This document shows positions 1 to 9,094 of a DNA stretch of 40,809 nucleotides, in pieces. The DNA comes from Gemmatimonadetes bacterium 13_1_20CM_4_69_16 (GTDB lineage: Bacteria > Gemmatimonadota > Gemmatimonadetes > Gemmatimonadales > GWC2-71-9): contig MNIR01000011.1 of NCBI GenBank assembly GCA_001919865.1, forward strand, positions 1-40,809, read 5' to 3'. The notes beneath the pieces are model-generated. The model saw only the letters and a program-made list of their open reading frames with translations, made no database searches and was not told the DNA's origin. Both the position numbers and the translations under genes were made by a program. How positions within the stretch are numbered: the first letter of the stretch is position 1; every line of letters starts with the position of its first letter.

Positions 1-1
1 C

Positions 2-2299
2 ACGCATCGCATCTATCTCGCGAGGACGTTCAGTGGCAAGGAGCATGCGTCCGGCTACCTGCAATACGCCCGATACGTCGATCTGACGAGCTGGACGACC
101 GCCTTCGCGCGCACCGCCGCGTTCACCGAGCAGGATCTCGCCATCGGGGTCGGCACCGAGGCGCGGGAAATGCGCGTCGGCATCGTGAGCGCCGGCTTCT
201 TCGGCTGCTTCGATGCGCCACCGGCGTTGGGCCGCTACTTCAGCGCGGCCGAGGACAGTCCTCCTAATGGAACGGCGGTTGCGGTGCTCGCATACGGATT
301 CTGGCGAACGCGCTACGGCGGCCGCCGCGAGGCGCTCGGGTCCACGCTCCAGATCGGTCCCACGCTCTACACGATTATCGGCGTCGCACCAGAGGGATTC
401 GTCGGCTTGTGGCCGGTGCAGCGACCGGTGGCCTTCATCCCCATCACGAGCTATGCAAGCGCGATGGCCGTAGGCCGGCGGGGTGAGAGTTGGTGGACCA
501 CCTACCACTGGCAGTGGCTGTCGATGCTGGTGCAGCGGAAACCGGGCGTGAGCGTCGCGACCGCGGATGCCGACCTCACCAACGCCTTCCTCCGCAGCTA
601 CGCTGCCCAGCGGCCGGGAAGCCCGGGGCTCGCACCAGCGGAGATCGCGCGGCCGCGCGCCCTCGTCGCGTCGGTGCTGAGCGAGCGAGGGCCGAATGAG
701 TCGAGCTTCGCGAAAGTCGCCACGTGGATCAGCGGGGTCGCGCTGATCGTCCTCCTCATCGCCTGCGCCAACGTCGCAAATCTCCTCCTCGCCCGCGCGC
801 TCCGGCGCCGCCGCGAGATCGCCGTTCGGCTGGCGCTGGGCGTGAGTCGGGCGCGCCTCTTGTCCCAGCTCCTCACCGAGAGCGTGCTCCTGGCCACGTT
901 GGGCGGTCTGGCTGGCCTCCTCATCGCCGAGTGGGGAGGCGCGGTGCTACGAGCGGAGTTCCTGGCGAAGGGAGCGGACGTGAGCGTAATGGGAGACACA
1001 CGCACGTTGACGTTCGCCGCGGCGGCGGCCCTGTTCGCTGGATTTCTCACCGGGCTCGTCCCCGCGTTCCAGACGCGGCGGCCGGACCTCGCCGGCGACC
1101 TGAAGGCCGGTGCCCGAGAAGGCGCCTTCCAACGGTCACGCACGCGGGTCGCGCTGCTCGTGCTGCAGGCGGCTCTCTCCGTCGTGCTGCTTGTCGGCGC
1201 GGGGCTGTTCGTGCGCAGCCTGCACCACGTGCGGGTGATCCCCCTGGGCTACGACGTGACCCCCGTGCTGCTCGTGGACCTGAACATGCGCGGCGTGCAG
1301 CTCGATACCGCCCAGCGGGTCGCGCTGCGCCGCGAGCTGCTCGAGACCGCGCAGGCGATTCCGGGAGTCGAGCACGCCTCGCGCCAACTCACGGTGCCGT
1401 TCTGGAGTACCTGGAACATGGATCTCCACATCGCCGGCATCGACTCGGTGAGCCGCCTGGGTGAGTTCGACTTGAACGCCGTGACCCCGGAGTACTTCGC
1501 CACGCTCGGTACGCGCATCCTGCGCGGCCGCGGCGTCGGCGCGGAGGACACGCAACATGCGCCGCGGGCCATGGTGGTGAGCGATGCGATGGCCAAGGCG
1601 CTCTGGCCCGGCCGGGATCCGATCGGTCAGTGCGTCAAGGTGGGCGCCGACACCGTGCCGTGCAGCTACGTGGTGGGCGTGGCTGAGAACATCAAGTCGC
1701 AGGAGTTGGGCGACGACCCGGGGCTGTTCTACTACCTGTCCTCGGCTCAATGGCATCCCGAGCAAGGAGGAGTCTTCATCCGGACTCGCGGGGAGGCTGC
1801 GCGATTTGCGGAGATGATTCGTCGCCGCCTGCAACAACTCATGCCTGGGGCATCGTACGTCACGGTCACGCCGCTGCGCGATATCCTCGGGGAGCAAACG
1901 CGCTCGTGGCAGTTGGGCGCGACCATGTTCCTTGCCTTCGGCGCGCTGGCACTGGCGCTCGCGGCGATCGGCCTCTACAGCGTGATGGCCTACACCGTCT
2001 CGCAGCGCACTCAGGAGCTGGGGGTCCGGGCCGCCCTCGGGGCACAGCAGCGAGACCTCGTGAGACTCGTCGTCGACGAAGGTGTGTCGCTCGGCGCCGC
2101 CGGTATCGTGATCGGCGTCGCGATCGCCCTCGCCGGCGGCCACTGGCTAGGACCTCTCTTGTTCCAGGAATCCCCGCACGATCCGCTCGTCTTCGGGTTG
2201 GTCACGGTGGTGCTGCTGGGCGTGACCGTGCTGGCGAGCTTCGTCCCGTCGCGCCGCGCTGCCCGAGTCGACCCGATGGTTGCCTTGAGGTACGAATGA
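2..2299 (+). CDS. ABC transporter permease, MacB/FtsX type (5' truncated)
   Basis: The reading frame is open from base 2, so the start lies outside the window; 765 residues are visible. It is a large two-module permease: a periplasmic MacB_PCD-like domain, an FtsX-type membrane block (ALIVLLIACANVANLLLAR, then a REIAVRLALG coupling stretch and further helices), a second periplasmic domain, and a second FtsX block near the C-terminus (GALALALAAIGLYSVMAYTV, then RTQELGVRAALGA). It ends in DPMVALRYE, the typical end of this family. Such proteins usually work with a MacB-like ATPase in efflux or lipoprotein-type transport; no ATPase gene is visible here. Its TGA overlaps the ATG of the next permease, which implies translational coupling. 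The family is clear; the substrate is unknown. Confidence 0.9.
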   Translation, partial: THRIYLARTFSGKEHASGYLQYARYVDLTSWTTAFARTAAFTEQDLAIGVGTEAREMRVGIVSAGFFGCFDAPPALGRYFSAAEDSPPNGTAVAVLAYGFWRTRYGGRREALGSTLQIGPTLYTIIGVAPEGFVGLWPVQRPVAFIPITSYASAMAVGRRGESWWTTYHWQWLSMLVQRKPGVSVATADADLTNAFLRSYAAQRPGSPGLAPAEIARPRALVASVLSERGPNESSFAKVATWISGVALIVLLIACANVANLLLARALRRRREIAVRLALGVSRARLLSQLLTESVLLATLGGLAGLLIAEWGGAVLRAEFLAKGADVSVMGDTRTLTFAAAAALFAGFLTGLVPAFQTRRPDLAGDLKAGAREGAFQRSRTRVALLVLQAALSVVLLVGAGLFVRSLHHVRVIPLGYDVTPVLLVDLNMRGVQLDTAQRVALRRELLETAQAIPGVEHASRQLTVPFWSTWNMDLHIAGIDSVSRLGEFDLNAVTPEYFATLGTRILRGRGVGAEDTQHAPRAMVVSDAMAKALWPGRDPIGQCVKVGADTVPCSYVVGVAENIKSQELGDDPGLFYYLSSAQWHPEQGGVFIRTRGEAARFAEMIRRRLQQLMPGASYVTVTPLRDILGEQTRSWQLGATMFLAFGALALALAAIGLYSVMAYTVSQRTQELGVRAALGAQQRDLVRLVVDEGVSLGAAGIVIGVAIALAGGHWLGPLLFQESPHDPLVFGLVTVVLLGVTVLASFVPSRRAARVDPMVALRYE

Positions 2300-4806
2300 T
2301 GAACACGCTCCTCCAGGATCTCCGTTTTGCCGTCCGCACGCTCGCGAAGAGCCCCGGCTTCACCGCCGTGGCCGTGCTCACGCTCGCCCTCGGTATCGGC
2401 GCCAACACCGCCATCTTCAGCGCGGTGAACCCCGTGCTCCTCAAGCCGCTGCCGTATCCGGGATCGGACCGGCTCGTCCAGATCATGTCCACCGGATTCC
2501 GGGGCGTGCGGTTCGGCGTGTCCTTCCCGGACCTCCACGACTTGCGCGCGCTGTCGCACGACCTCACCGGAGTCGCGGCCACTACCACGCAACGGTATAA
2601 CCTCACCGGCGCCGGGGATCCGCGCGAAGTCCAGGCCGCGGCGGTGACCGCGGACCTATTCGACGTCCTGCAAGTGCGCCCCGAGATCGGACACGGCTTC
2701 GCGCCGGCGGACGAGCGTACCCCGCTCGCGCTGCTGAGCCATGGGCTCTGGGTCACGAGCTTCGGGCGCGATCCCGCCATCCTGGGCAGGACGATCTCAC
2801 TCGACGGCCGCAGCTTCACCGTGGTGGGCGTGATGCCGGCGGGGTTCCAGTTCCCCGACGAGGACGTGCAGGTGTGGACGCCGATCGGCGAGTTCCTGTC
2901 ACAGAATCCGCAGGCCGAAACGAACCGCGGCATGCACTTCCTCAACGCCGTGGCGCGACTGGGGCCCAGCGTCACCCTGGAGCGTGTGGTCGGCGACGTC
3001 AAGCTGCTCGCGGCGCGCCTCAGCGCCAGCGACTCGGGCGCGGGTGGCGGGCGGCAGCGAATCGAGGCGGGTCAGGCCAGCCCCGGCGGCGCCGGCGGTC
3101 CCCCCGCTCCTTCCAGCGGCGGGCGATCGATGCTCGACACCGGCTTCGACGTCACCCTGCTCCGGGACGCTGGGATCGGCGACGTGCGCCGGCCACTGCT
3201 CATTCTGCTGGGCGCTGTGGGCCTGGTGCTGCTGATCGCCTGCGCCAACGGCGCCAACCTGCTGCTGGCTCGTGCCACCGCGCGACGCCGCGAGATGGCG
3301 GTCCGGCGCGCGCTGGGCGCGGGACGCGGCCGGCTCGTCCGGCAGCTTCTCACGGAAAGCACCCTGCTGGCGCTCGCGGCGGGCGTCGTCGGTGTCGTCC
3401 TGTCCATCTGGGGACTCGACGCTCTGCTCGCCGTGTGGCCGCACGCGCTCCCGCGCACGACCGAGATCGCGCTCGACGGCCGGGTTCTCGGCTTCAGCCT
3501 CGGTCTGGCGGTCGTGACGGGTGTGGCGTTCGGTCTCCTGCCCGCCTGGCGCGCCTCGGCGCCCGGTATCGAGGAGGCGCTGCGGGAAGATGCCCCGGGC
3601 GCGACCGGTGGGCGACGGCGGTTGCAAAGCACGCTCGTTGTGGGCGAGGTGACGCTCGCCCTGGTGCTGCTCGTCGGCGCCGGCCTGTTGGTCCGCAGCT
3701 TCATCCGGCTGAGCAACGTGGACCCCGGCTTCGACACGCGTGACGTGCTCGCGGCCCGCATCCGGCTCACCCCCGCCCGCTATCCCGCAGGCGCTCAACA
3801 GACCCTGTTTTTCGAGAACATGCTCGCGGCGCTCCAGGCCTACCCCGGGGTCCAGTCGGCCAGCCTCGCCGGCACGCTGCCGCTGAGTGGCAACATGTTC
3901 ATGATCGCGTTCGATCCGCGGACGGTGCGGCCGGACTATCCCGAGCCGATCATGGTGCTGCGGCTGTCTGTCATCTCCCCGGACTACTTCACCACGTTCC
4001 GCATTCCGATCCGGCGGGGCCGTGGCTTCACGACGCAGGATCGCGCCGGCGCGCCGCCCGTCGCAGTGATCAACCGCGCGACGGCGGATCAGCTCTGGCC
4101 CGGCCAGGACCCCATTGGGCGACAGCTCACCATCGGTTTTGGGGCCCGGCAACCGGCGGGGCCGATCACGATCGTCGGGCTGATCGACAACCTGCGCTCC
4201 GCCTCGCTCGACGCGCGGCCGCAACCCGAGATCTACCGCCCCGCGTCGCAGCAGTCCGATATGCGGGAGATGTGGGTGGCGCTCCGCGCGGGCAACGGTC
4301 GGCCGCTCCGGCTGGTTGGCGCGATCCGCGACGCCGTGCACCAGTCGGATCCCGAGCAGTCGATCGGCGAGGTGGTGAGCCTGGAGCAACTGATCGGCCG
4401 CCAGACCGCGGCGCGGCGCTTCAACACCACCCTCCTCACGATCTTCGCCCTGCTCGCGGTGGGGCTCGCGCTGGTCGGCATCTATGGCGTCACCGCGTAT
4501 GCCGTGACCCAGCGGACCAGGGAGCTGGGCATTCGGATGGCCCTGGGGGCGCGCGGAGCGGACGTGGTGAGGCTACTGATGAGAGAGAGCCTGCGGCGCG
4601 TGGCGGCGGGCGTGGGACTGGGGCTGCTCGCCGCGCTGGGCGTCACGCGCGCGCTCAGCGCCATGCTGTTCGAGGTGGCGCCGCGCGACGCGGTGACGTT
4701 CGGCGCGACGGCCCTGTTGCTGGTAGCCGTGGCGCTACTGGCGACGTGGGTCCCGGCCCGCCGGGCGACGAAGGTGGATCCGATGGTGGCGTTGCGGTAC
4801 GAATAG
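2296..4806 (+). CDS. ABC transporter permease, MacB/FtsX (ADOP-like)
   Basis: 836 residues. The start is the ATG of ATGATGAAC at 2296, overlapping the previous stop, because family members begin with an MNTLLQDLRFAVRTL-like stretch just before the first membrane helix (VAVLTLALGIGANTAIFS). Order: short cytoplasmic N-terminus, helix 1, MacB_PCD domain, FtsX block (LLIACANGANLLLARATARR with REMAVRRALGAGRGR), second periplasmic domain, second FtsX block (RTRELGIRMALGARG), end DPMVALRYE. A Gly/Pro/Ser-rich insertion lies at about residues 252-278 in the first periplasmic domain. The C-terminal halves of this protein and the preceding one are clearly homologous, so they are tandem paralogues. They probably form or alternate in an efflux-type complex; the substrate is not evident. 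The stop codon abuts a heptamer repeat. Confidence 0.93.
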   Translation: MMNTLLQDLRFAVRTLAKSPGFTAVAVLTLALGIGANTAIFSAVNPVLLKPLPYPGSDRLVQIMSTGFRGVRFGVSFPDLHDLRALSHDLTGVAATTTQRYNLTGAGDPREVQAAAVTADLFDVLQVRPEIGHGFAPADERTPLALLSHGLWVTSFGRDPAILGRTISLDGRSFTVVGVMPAGFQFPDEDVQVWTPIGEFLSQNPQAETNRGMHFLNAVARLGPSVTLERVVGDVKLLAARLSASDSGAGGGRQRIEAGQASPGGAGGPPAPSSGGRSMLDTGFDVTLLRDAGIGDVRRPLLILLGAVGLVLLIACANGANLLLARATARRREMAVRRALGAGRGRLVRQLLTESTLLALAAGVVGVVLSIWGLDALLAVWPHALPRTTEIALDGRVLGFSLGLAVVTGVAFGLLPAWRASAPGIEEALREDAPGATGGRRRLQSTLVVGEVTLALVLLVGAGLLVRSFIRLSNVDPGFDTRDVLAARIRLTPARYPAGAQQTLFFENMLAALQAYPGVQSASLAGTLPLSGNMFMIAFDPRTVRPDYPEPIMVLRLSVISPDYFTTFRIPIRRGRGFTTQDRAGAPPVAVINRATADQLWPGQDPIGRQLTIGFGARQPAGPITIVGLIDNLRSASLDARPQPEIYRPASQQSDMREMWVALRAGNGRPLRLVGAIRDAVHQSDPEQSIGEVVSLEQLIGRQTAARRFNTTLLTIFALLAVGLALVGIYGVTAYAVTQRTRELGIRMALGARGADVVRLLMRESLRRVAAGVGLGLLAALGVTRALSAMLFEVAPRDAVTFGATALLLVAVALLATWVPARRATKVDPMVALRYE

Positions 4807-4836
4807 GGGTTCGGGGTTAGGGGCTCGGGGTTCGGG
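4806..4836 (+). repeat. Heptanucleotide repeat (GGGGNNN x4)
   Basis: Four back-to-back heptamers follow the permease stop: GGGGTTC, GGGGTTA, GGGGCTC, GGGGTTC, then GGG. The last base of the permease stop codon is the first base of the array. Read on the minus strand, the array encodes the C-terminal Thr-Pro-Ser-Pro and stop of the four-helix-bundle gene. G4 runs at 7-base spacing could form a quadruplex on the plus strand. Confidence 0.85.
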
Positions 4837-5221
4837 AACGGCGGGCGCGGAGACTCTTTCGAAGGCCGCTCAGCATGCGTCCAATTTGGTCGCATGATTG
4901 CAGCAGAGGGTCTGCATCAGCCGCCTGGAGAAAACCGAGTCGGGTGCTCAGGACGATCTGTGTCTCCATCTCGGTAAGCGACCCGCTGGAAACGAGCAGA
5001 TGCCGGAGATAATCGCCCAGGGAGCGTGCATGACCTTCCGCGATGTTCGACGCGACCGACACGGCAGCGCGCCGCAGCTGAGTCACGAGCCCGTAGCGCT
5101 CCGCGGCGGGGAACTGCTTCGTGGCGCGATATGTCGCCTCGACGAGGTCCATCGCCTGTTGCCAGACCCGGAGATCGCGATAGCTCAGCACCGGAGCAGC
5201 TGCTTGCATGGGCGCGCTCAT
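4817..5221 (-). CDS. Four helix bundle protein (S23/IVS-type)
   Basis: 134 residues. It matches the small four-helix-bundle family first known from intervening sequences in 23S rRNA genes. Hallmarks are SYRDLRVWQQAMDLVEATYR, an FPAAERYGLVTQLRRAAVSV helix, SVASNIAEGHAR, and a C-terminal helix ending before a basic tail. The start is the ATG at 5221 because GGAG lies 7 bases upstream; the frame is open a further 12 codons. It runs antisense between two permease genes and is framed by heptamer repeats in opposite orientation (4806-4836 and 5321-5375). Its last codons and stop lie inside the left repeat. The molecular function of the family is not established. Confidence 0.85.
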   Translation of the reverse strand: MSAPMQAAAPVLSYRDLRVWQQAMDLVEATYRATKQFPAAERYGLVTQLRRAAVSVASNIAEGHARSLGDYLRHLLVSSGSLTEMETQIVLSTRLGFLQAADADPLLQSCDQIGRMLSGLRKSLRARRSRTPSP

Positions 5222-5320
5222 GACAAACTCCGGAAGGGGACTGTGCAAATGCTTCACGCGGGGCCTCTACTTGCGTCATCATTTCACTGCGCGCGCCGTC
5301 GCCTTCTTGCAGACCGCGAA

Positions 5321-5375
5321 CCCCGAGCCCCGAGTCCCTAAACGAGCCCCTAGCCCCGAGCCCCGAGCCCCGCAC
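5321..5375 (+). repeat. Heptanucleotide repeat (CCCCNNN array)
   Basis: Heptamers CCCCGAG, CCCCGAG, TCCCTAA, a 5-base interruption, then CCCCTAG, CCCCGAG, CCCCGAG and CCCCGCA run directly up to the ATG of the broken permease at 5376. The orientation is opposite to the array at 4806-4836, so the two frame the four-helix-bundle gene as an imperfect inverted pair. Confidence 0.85.
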
Positions 5376-7638
5376 ATGCACGCGTTCCGCACCCTGCGCA
5401 CGAGCCCCGGCTTCGCCCTCACCGCTATTCTCACCCTCGCCCTGGGGATCGGTCTCGCGACCGCGGTGTTCACGGTGGCCGACGCGCTGCTGCTGCGCCG
5501 GCTCCCTGTCCGCGATCAGGACGGCCTCGTCGTGCTCTGGTCACAAGCACCCGACCGAGGGTTCGACTATCCGTTCACGCTCGATGAGGCGCGCCAGTTT
5601 GCGCGGCGAACCCGCTCTCTCACCCAGGTCGCCTTCTTCGGCTACGAGGGCGCTTGGCCCAGGCCGATTCGCGACGGCGAGCGCATCTCTCGCCTCCGCG
5701 CAGCACTCGTGTCGGGTGAGTTCTTCGACGTGCTCGGAGCGCAACCTGTGTTGGGCCGGGCGCTGCACGCCGGGGACGATGTGGTGGGCGCCGCACCGGT
5801 GGTCGTGCTGAGTCATGGGATCTGGCAGCGGCAGTTCGGGGGCGACGCTAAGGTGCTGGGCCGCCAGATCGTGACGTATGGAACCGGTGTGGCGTACACG
5901 ATTGTCGGGGTGATGCCCCAAGGACTCGACTACCCGCGAGGCGCCGACATTTGGGCGCCGCTGGTCCCCGCCAGGACGCGACCGGGGACCGACTCGACCG
6001 TCGCCGACGTCGAGGTGATCGGACGGCTGCGGCCGGGCGCCATTGCCACTCAGGCGCGTGACGAGTTGACGGCCTTCTTGAGACGCGCCGAGGCCTCGCC
6101 GTGGCAGCGTGACATGCACGGCGTGGTCCACGCGCTGCCGGGGCTCGTCCTGGGCGAGACCCGGCCCGCGCTCATCGCCTTCGCCGCGGCGGCCGGCCTC
6201 CTTCTCCTGATCACCTGCATCAACGTCGCCAACCTGCTCCGCGGCGGCTGCGGTCCGGAGCTTCGTCGCCGTGGCGCCGGCCGGGCTGCCCCGCCTGGAC
6301 GAGATTCAGCTAAATACGTCCGCGCTCGCCGGCGCGGTCGGCATCACGGGCGTCGCCATGCTCCTCTTCGGCCTCGCGCCCGCGGTCATAACCTCGCGCG
6401 TCGGGATCGAGCCGGTACTCCGGTCGGGAACACGGCAGAGCGCCAGCCGGCGCTCCCGCCTCGGGACGGAAGGCTTGGTGGCGGGACAGGTCGCGCTCGC
6501 GCTACTCGTCCTCTCGGCCTCGGGACTGGTCGCCCGCAGCCTCATCAAGCTCGAACGGGCAGAGCTCTCGTTCGAGCCTTCACACCTGCTGATCGGCGAC
6601 CTGGCGGTGCGCTACGATCTGTTCGATACCCAGGCGAAGCAGCGCACGCTGCTCGACGGGCTGCTGCCGCGGGTACGGGCGATTCCTGGTGTGCGCGCCG
6701 TCTCACCCGTCGTCGCCGCTCCCTTTTCGGGACCGGGGGGGTGGGACGGTAAGTTTGCGGCCGAAGGACAGTCCACCGAACAGGCCGCCGCTAACCCGAT
6801 GCTCAACATGGAGGTCGTAACCCCGGATTACTTCGCGACGTTAGACATTGCGGTGCGCCGCGGGCGGGTCTTCACGGACGCCGACCGCGAGGGCGCCCCG
6901 CCGGTCGTGGTGGTCAGCGAGTCCGTAGCGCGGCTCTACTGGGGGAGCGACGATCCCATTGGCAAGCGCCTCAAGATAGGGGAGCATTTGGAACGGACGG
7001 TCAGCGTCGTCGGGGTGGTCCCGGACACGCGCTACCGCGAGCTGCGCGAAGCGCGCCCCAGCGTCTACTTCCCGATGGGTCAGCCATTCTTTCCCTTCGA
7101 GCCGATGACGCTGGCGATACGAACGGCGCGTCCGCCGGCCGAGCTGGTGCCGACCATCCGGCGCGTCATCGGCGAGACGGAGCCGGGTGTCGCGCTGGCG
7201 AGCGCCGCACCGTTCGGGACGTATCTCGAGGGGCCGCTGGCGCAGCCACGACTGAACGCGCTGTTGCTCGGCGTCTTCGCGGGTAGCGCGGTGGCGTTGG
7301 CCGCCGTCGGCCTGTTCGGCGCCATGGCGACCATGGTGCGCCAACGCACGCGGGAGCTCGGCGTGCGGATGGCACTGGGAGCTACCGCTCGAGATCTGCG
7401 GCGCATGGTGATGGGGCGTGGCCTCGCGGTCGCGAGCGTGGGATCGGCGCTGGGGCTACTCGGCGCGCTACTGGCGAACCGTCTCCTGGTGACGTTGCTC
7501 TACGGCGTGACTCCCACGGACCTGGCGACGCTCACGGCGGTCACCGGGTTCCTCATCGGGATCGCGGCGCTCGCGAGCTTCGCCCCGGCTCAGTCGAGCA
7601 CGCGGATCGATGCGGTGGTAGCGTTGCGACATGAGTAG
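5376..7638 (+). pseudogene. Broken ABC permease (MacB/FtsX), internal deletion and frameshift
   Basis: A third permease of the same family in two frames. The 5' part, from ATG 5376 (MHAFRTLRTSPGF, helix 1, periplasmic domain), reads normally to LLLLITCINVANLL at about 6239. The similarity then continues in the +1 frame from about 6241 (AAAAVRSFVAVAPAGLPRLD) to the normal C-terminal FtsX block and end at 7638 (VALRHE). Compared with the intact neighbours, about 50 codons are missing at the junction: the rest of the helix, the RREMAVRRALGAGRGR-like coupling stretch and the next helix. The lost length is not a multiple of three. This could be a true pseudogene or a local assembly error. Downstream from GTG 6271, a 455-codon frame could still make a C-terminal fragment. 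Confidence 0.8.
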
Positions 7639-7720
7639 GGGCCGGGGGTCAGGGGTCAGGGCTGACCCCGGATCCCCGACCCCCGACACCTTGCCCTGGC
7701 CCCTGACCCCCGACCCCCGA
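7638..7720 (+). repeat. Heptanucleotide repeats, both orientations, with hairpin
   Basis: The spacer after the broken permease holds GGGGCCG, GGGGTCA, GGGGTCA and then, in the opposite sense, CCCCGAC twice, CCCCTGA, and CCCCCGA twice. At 7652-7669 GGGGTCA pairs perfectly with TGACCCC across a GGGC loop, a 7-bp hairpin suitable as a terminator, though no T-run follows. The array ends 12 bases before the regulator's GTG start. Confidence 0.8.
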
Positions 7721-7732
7721 CACCTTTAGCCC

Positions 7733-9094
7733 GTGACCCCGACCGCCCCCCGCATCCTCGTCGCCGACGACGAGCCGGACGTCCTCGAGGCCCTCAAGCT
7801 GCTCCTCAAGGGTGAAGGCTACGAGGTGCAAGCCGCCACCTCGCCCCGCGCGGTGCTGTCCGCCTTGGACTCCCGGGAGTTCGACGCCCTCCTGATCGAC
7901 ATGAACTACACCCGCGACACGACGTCTGGGGCGGAAGGCTTGGACTTGCTGGGGCGACTCCAGGGGCTCGACACGTCCCCGCCGGTCGTCGTGATGACCG
8001 CCTGGGCCAGTATCGACGGCGCTGTCGAGGCGATGCGCCGCGGCGCGCGCGACTTCATCGAGAAGCCGTGGGACAACCGTCGGCTGCTCGCGACACTGCG
8101 CACCCAGGTGGAGCTCGGCCGGGCGTTGCGTCGCAGCCAGCAGCTCGAGCGTGAAAACCGCGCGTTGCGCCGCGAGGGTTTGCCCGAGCTGATCGCCGAG
8201 TCGCCCGCGATGCAGCCGGTGCTCAAGCTGATCGAGCGCATCGGGCCGTCGGACGCGAACGTGCTGATCCTGGGCGAGCACGGCACCGGCAAGGAGGTCG
8301 TCGCCCGCTGGCTGCACGCCGCCTCCGGCCGGGTGGAGCGACCGCTCGTCGCCGTCAACCTGGGGGGCATTCCCGACGGCCTGTTCGAAAGCGAGCTGTT
8401 CGGGCACGTGAAAGGCGCCTTCACCGACGCGAAGCTCGATCGGGTCGGGCGGTTCGAGCTCGCCGAGGGCGGCACCCTGTTTCTCGACGAGATCGCGAAC
8501 CTGCCGCTGCCGCAGCAGGCGAAGCTGTTGCGCGTGCTCGAGACAGGTGAGTTCGAGCGCGTCGGCTCCTCCAAGACACAGCGCGTCAATGTCCGGGTCA
8601 TCTCGGCTACGAACTCGGACATCCATGCGGAAGCGACGGCCGGCAGGTTTCGCCAAGACCTGTTGTTTCGCCTCAATACCGTCGAAGTTCGCCTCCCACC
8701 ACTGCGCGAGCGCAGCGAGGACATTCCCCTGCTCGCCGGCCATTTCGGGCGCCGCCACGCGGCGCGTTACCGCAAACGGATTAGCGGCTTCACGGCGGAC
8801 GCGATGCAGGCCCTCCGGACGTATCCCTGGCCCGGGAACGTGCGGGAGCTCGACCACACGATCGAGCGGGCCGTGTTGATGGCCGAGGACAGCTCGGTGC
8901 GAGCACACGACTTGGGATTAGGCACCGGGGCGAACGGCGCTACGCCGCTCGACCAGATGAGCCTCGAGGACGTGGAGCGGGTGCTCATTGAGAAGGCGCT
9001 GGCGCGCGCGTCCGGGAACGTGAGTGACGCGGCGAAGGCGCTGGGGCTCTCCCGCAGCGCGCTGTATCGCCGGCTCAAGCGGCATGGGCTCTGA
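7733..9094 (+). CDS. Sigma54-type response regulator, NtrC/AtoC family
   Basis: 453 residues, GTG start at 7733 placing MTPTAPRILVADDEPDV at the N-terminus. The receiver domain (residues 7-125) has the acidic pair DDE, phospho-acceptor Asp56, Thr89 and Lys111, with a long loop after Asp56 (NYTRDTTSGAEG). The AAA+ domain follows with Walker A GEHGTGKE and Walker B GGTLFLDEI, and the C-terminus has a Fis-type HTH (SDAAKALGLSRSALYRRL). The sigma54-contact loop normally written GAFTGA reads GAFTDA. It overlaps the kinase gene by 11 bases and follows the permeases, so it probably senses envelope or efflux stress with that kinase. No sigma54 promoter was recognised inside the window; the likely target promoter lies upstream of base 1. 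Confidence 0.93.
   Translation: MTPTAPRILVADDEPDVLEALKLLLKGEGYEVQAATSPRAVLSALDSREFDALLIDMNYTRDTTSGAEGLDLLGRLQGLDTSPPVVVMTAWASIDGAVEAMRRGARDFIEKPWDNRRLLATLRTQVELGRALRRSQQLERENRALRREGLPELIAESPAMQPVLKLIERIGPSDANVLILGEHGTGKEVVARWLHAASGRVERPLVAVNLGGIPDGLFESELFGHVKGAFTDAKLDRVGRFELAEGGTLFLDEIANLPLPQQAKLLRVLETGEFERVGSSKTQRVNVRVISATNSDIHAEATAGRFRQDLLFRLNTVEVRLPPLRERSEDIPLLAGHFGRRHAARYRKRISGFTADAMQALRTYPWPGNVRELDHTIERAVLMAEDSSVRAHDLGLGTGANGATPLDQMSLEDVERVLIEKALARASGNVSDAAKALGLSRSALYRRLKRHGL

Noticed and set aside
1136-2143. Long minus-strand open frame across the first permease
   Set aside because: Composition is His/Arg/Glu-rich without any motif; it is the antisense shadow of a clear permease gene in high-GC DNA.
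2899-4389. 496-codon minus-strand frame
   Set aside because: Shadow of the second permease; no ribosome site and no recognisable domain.
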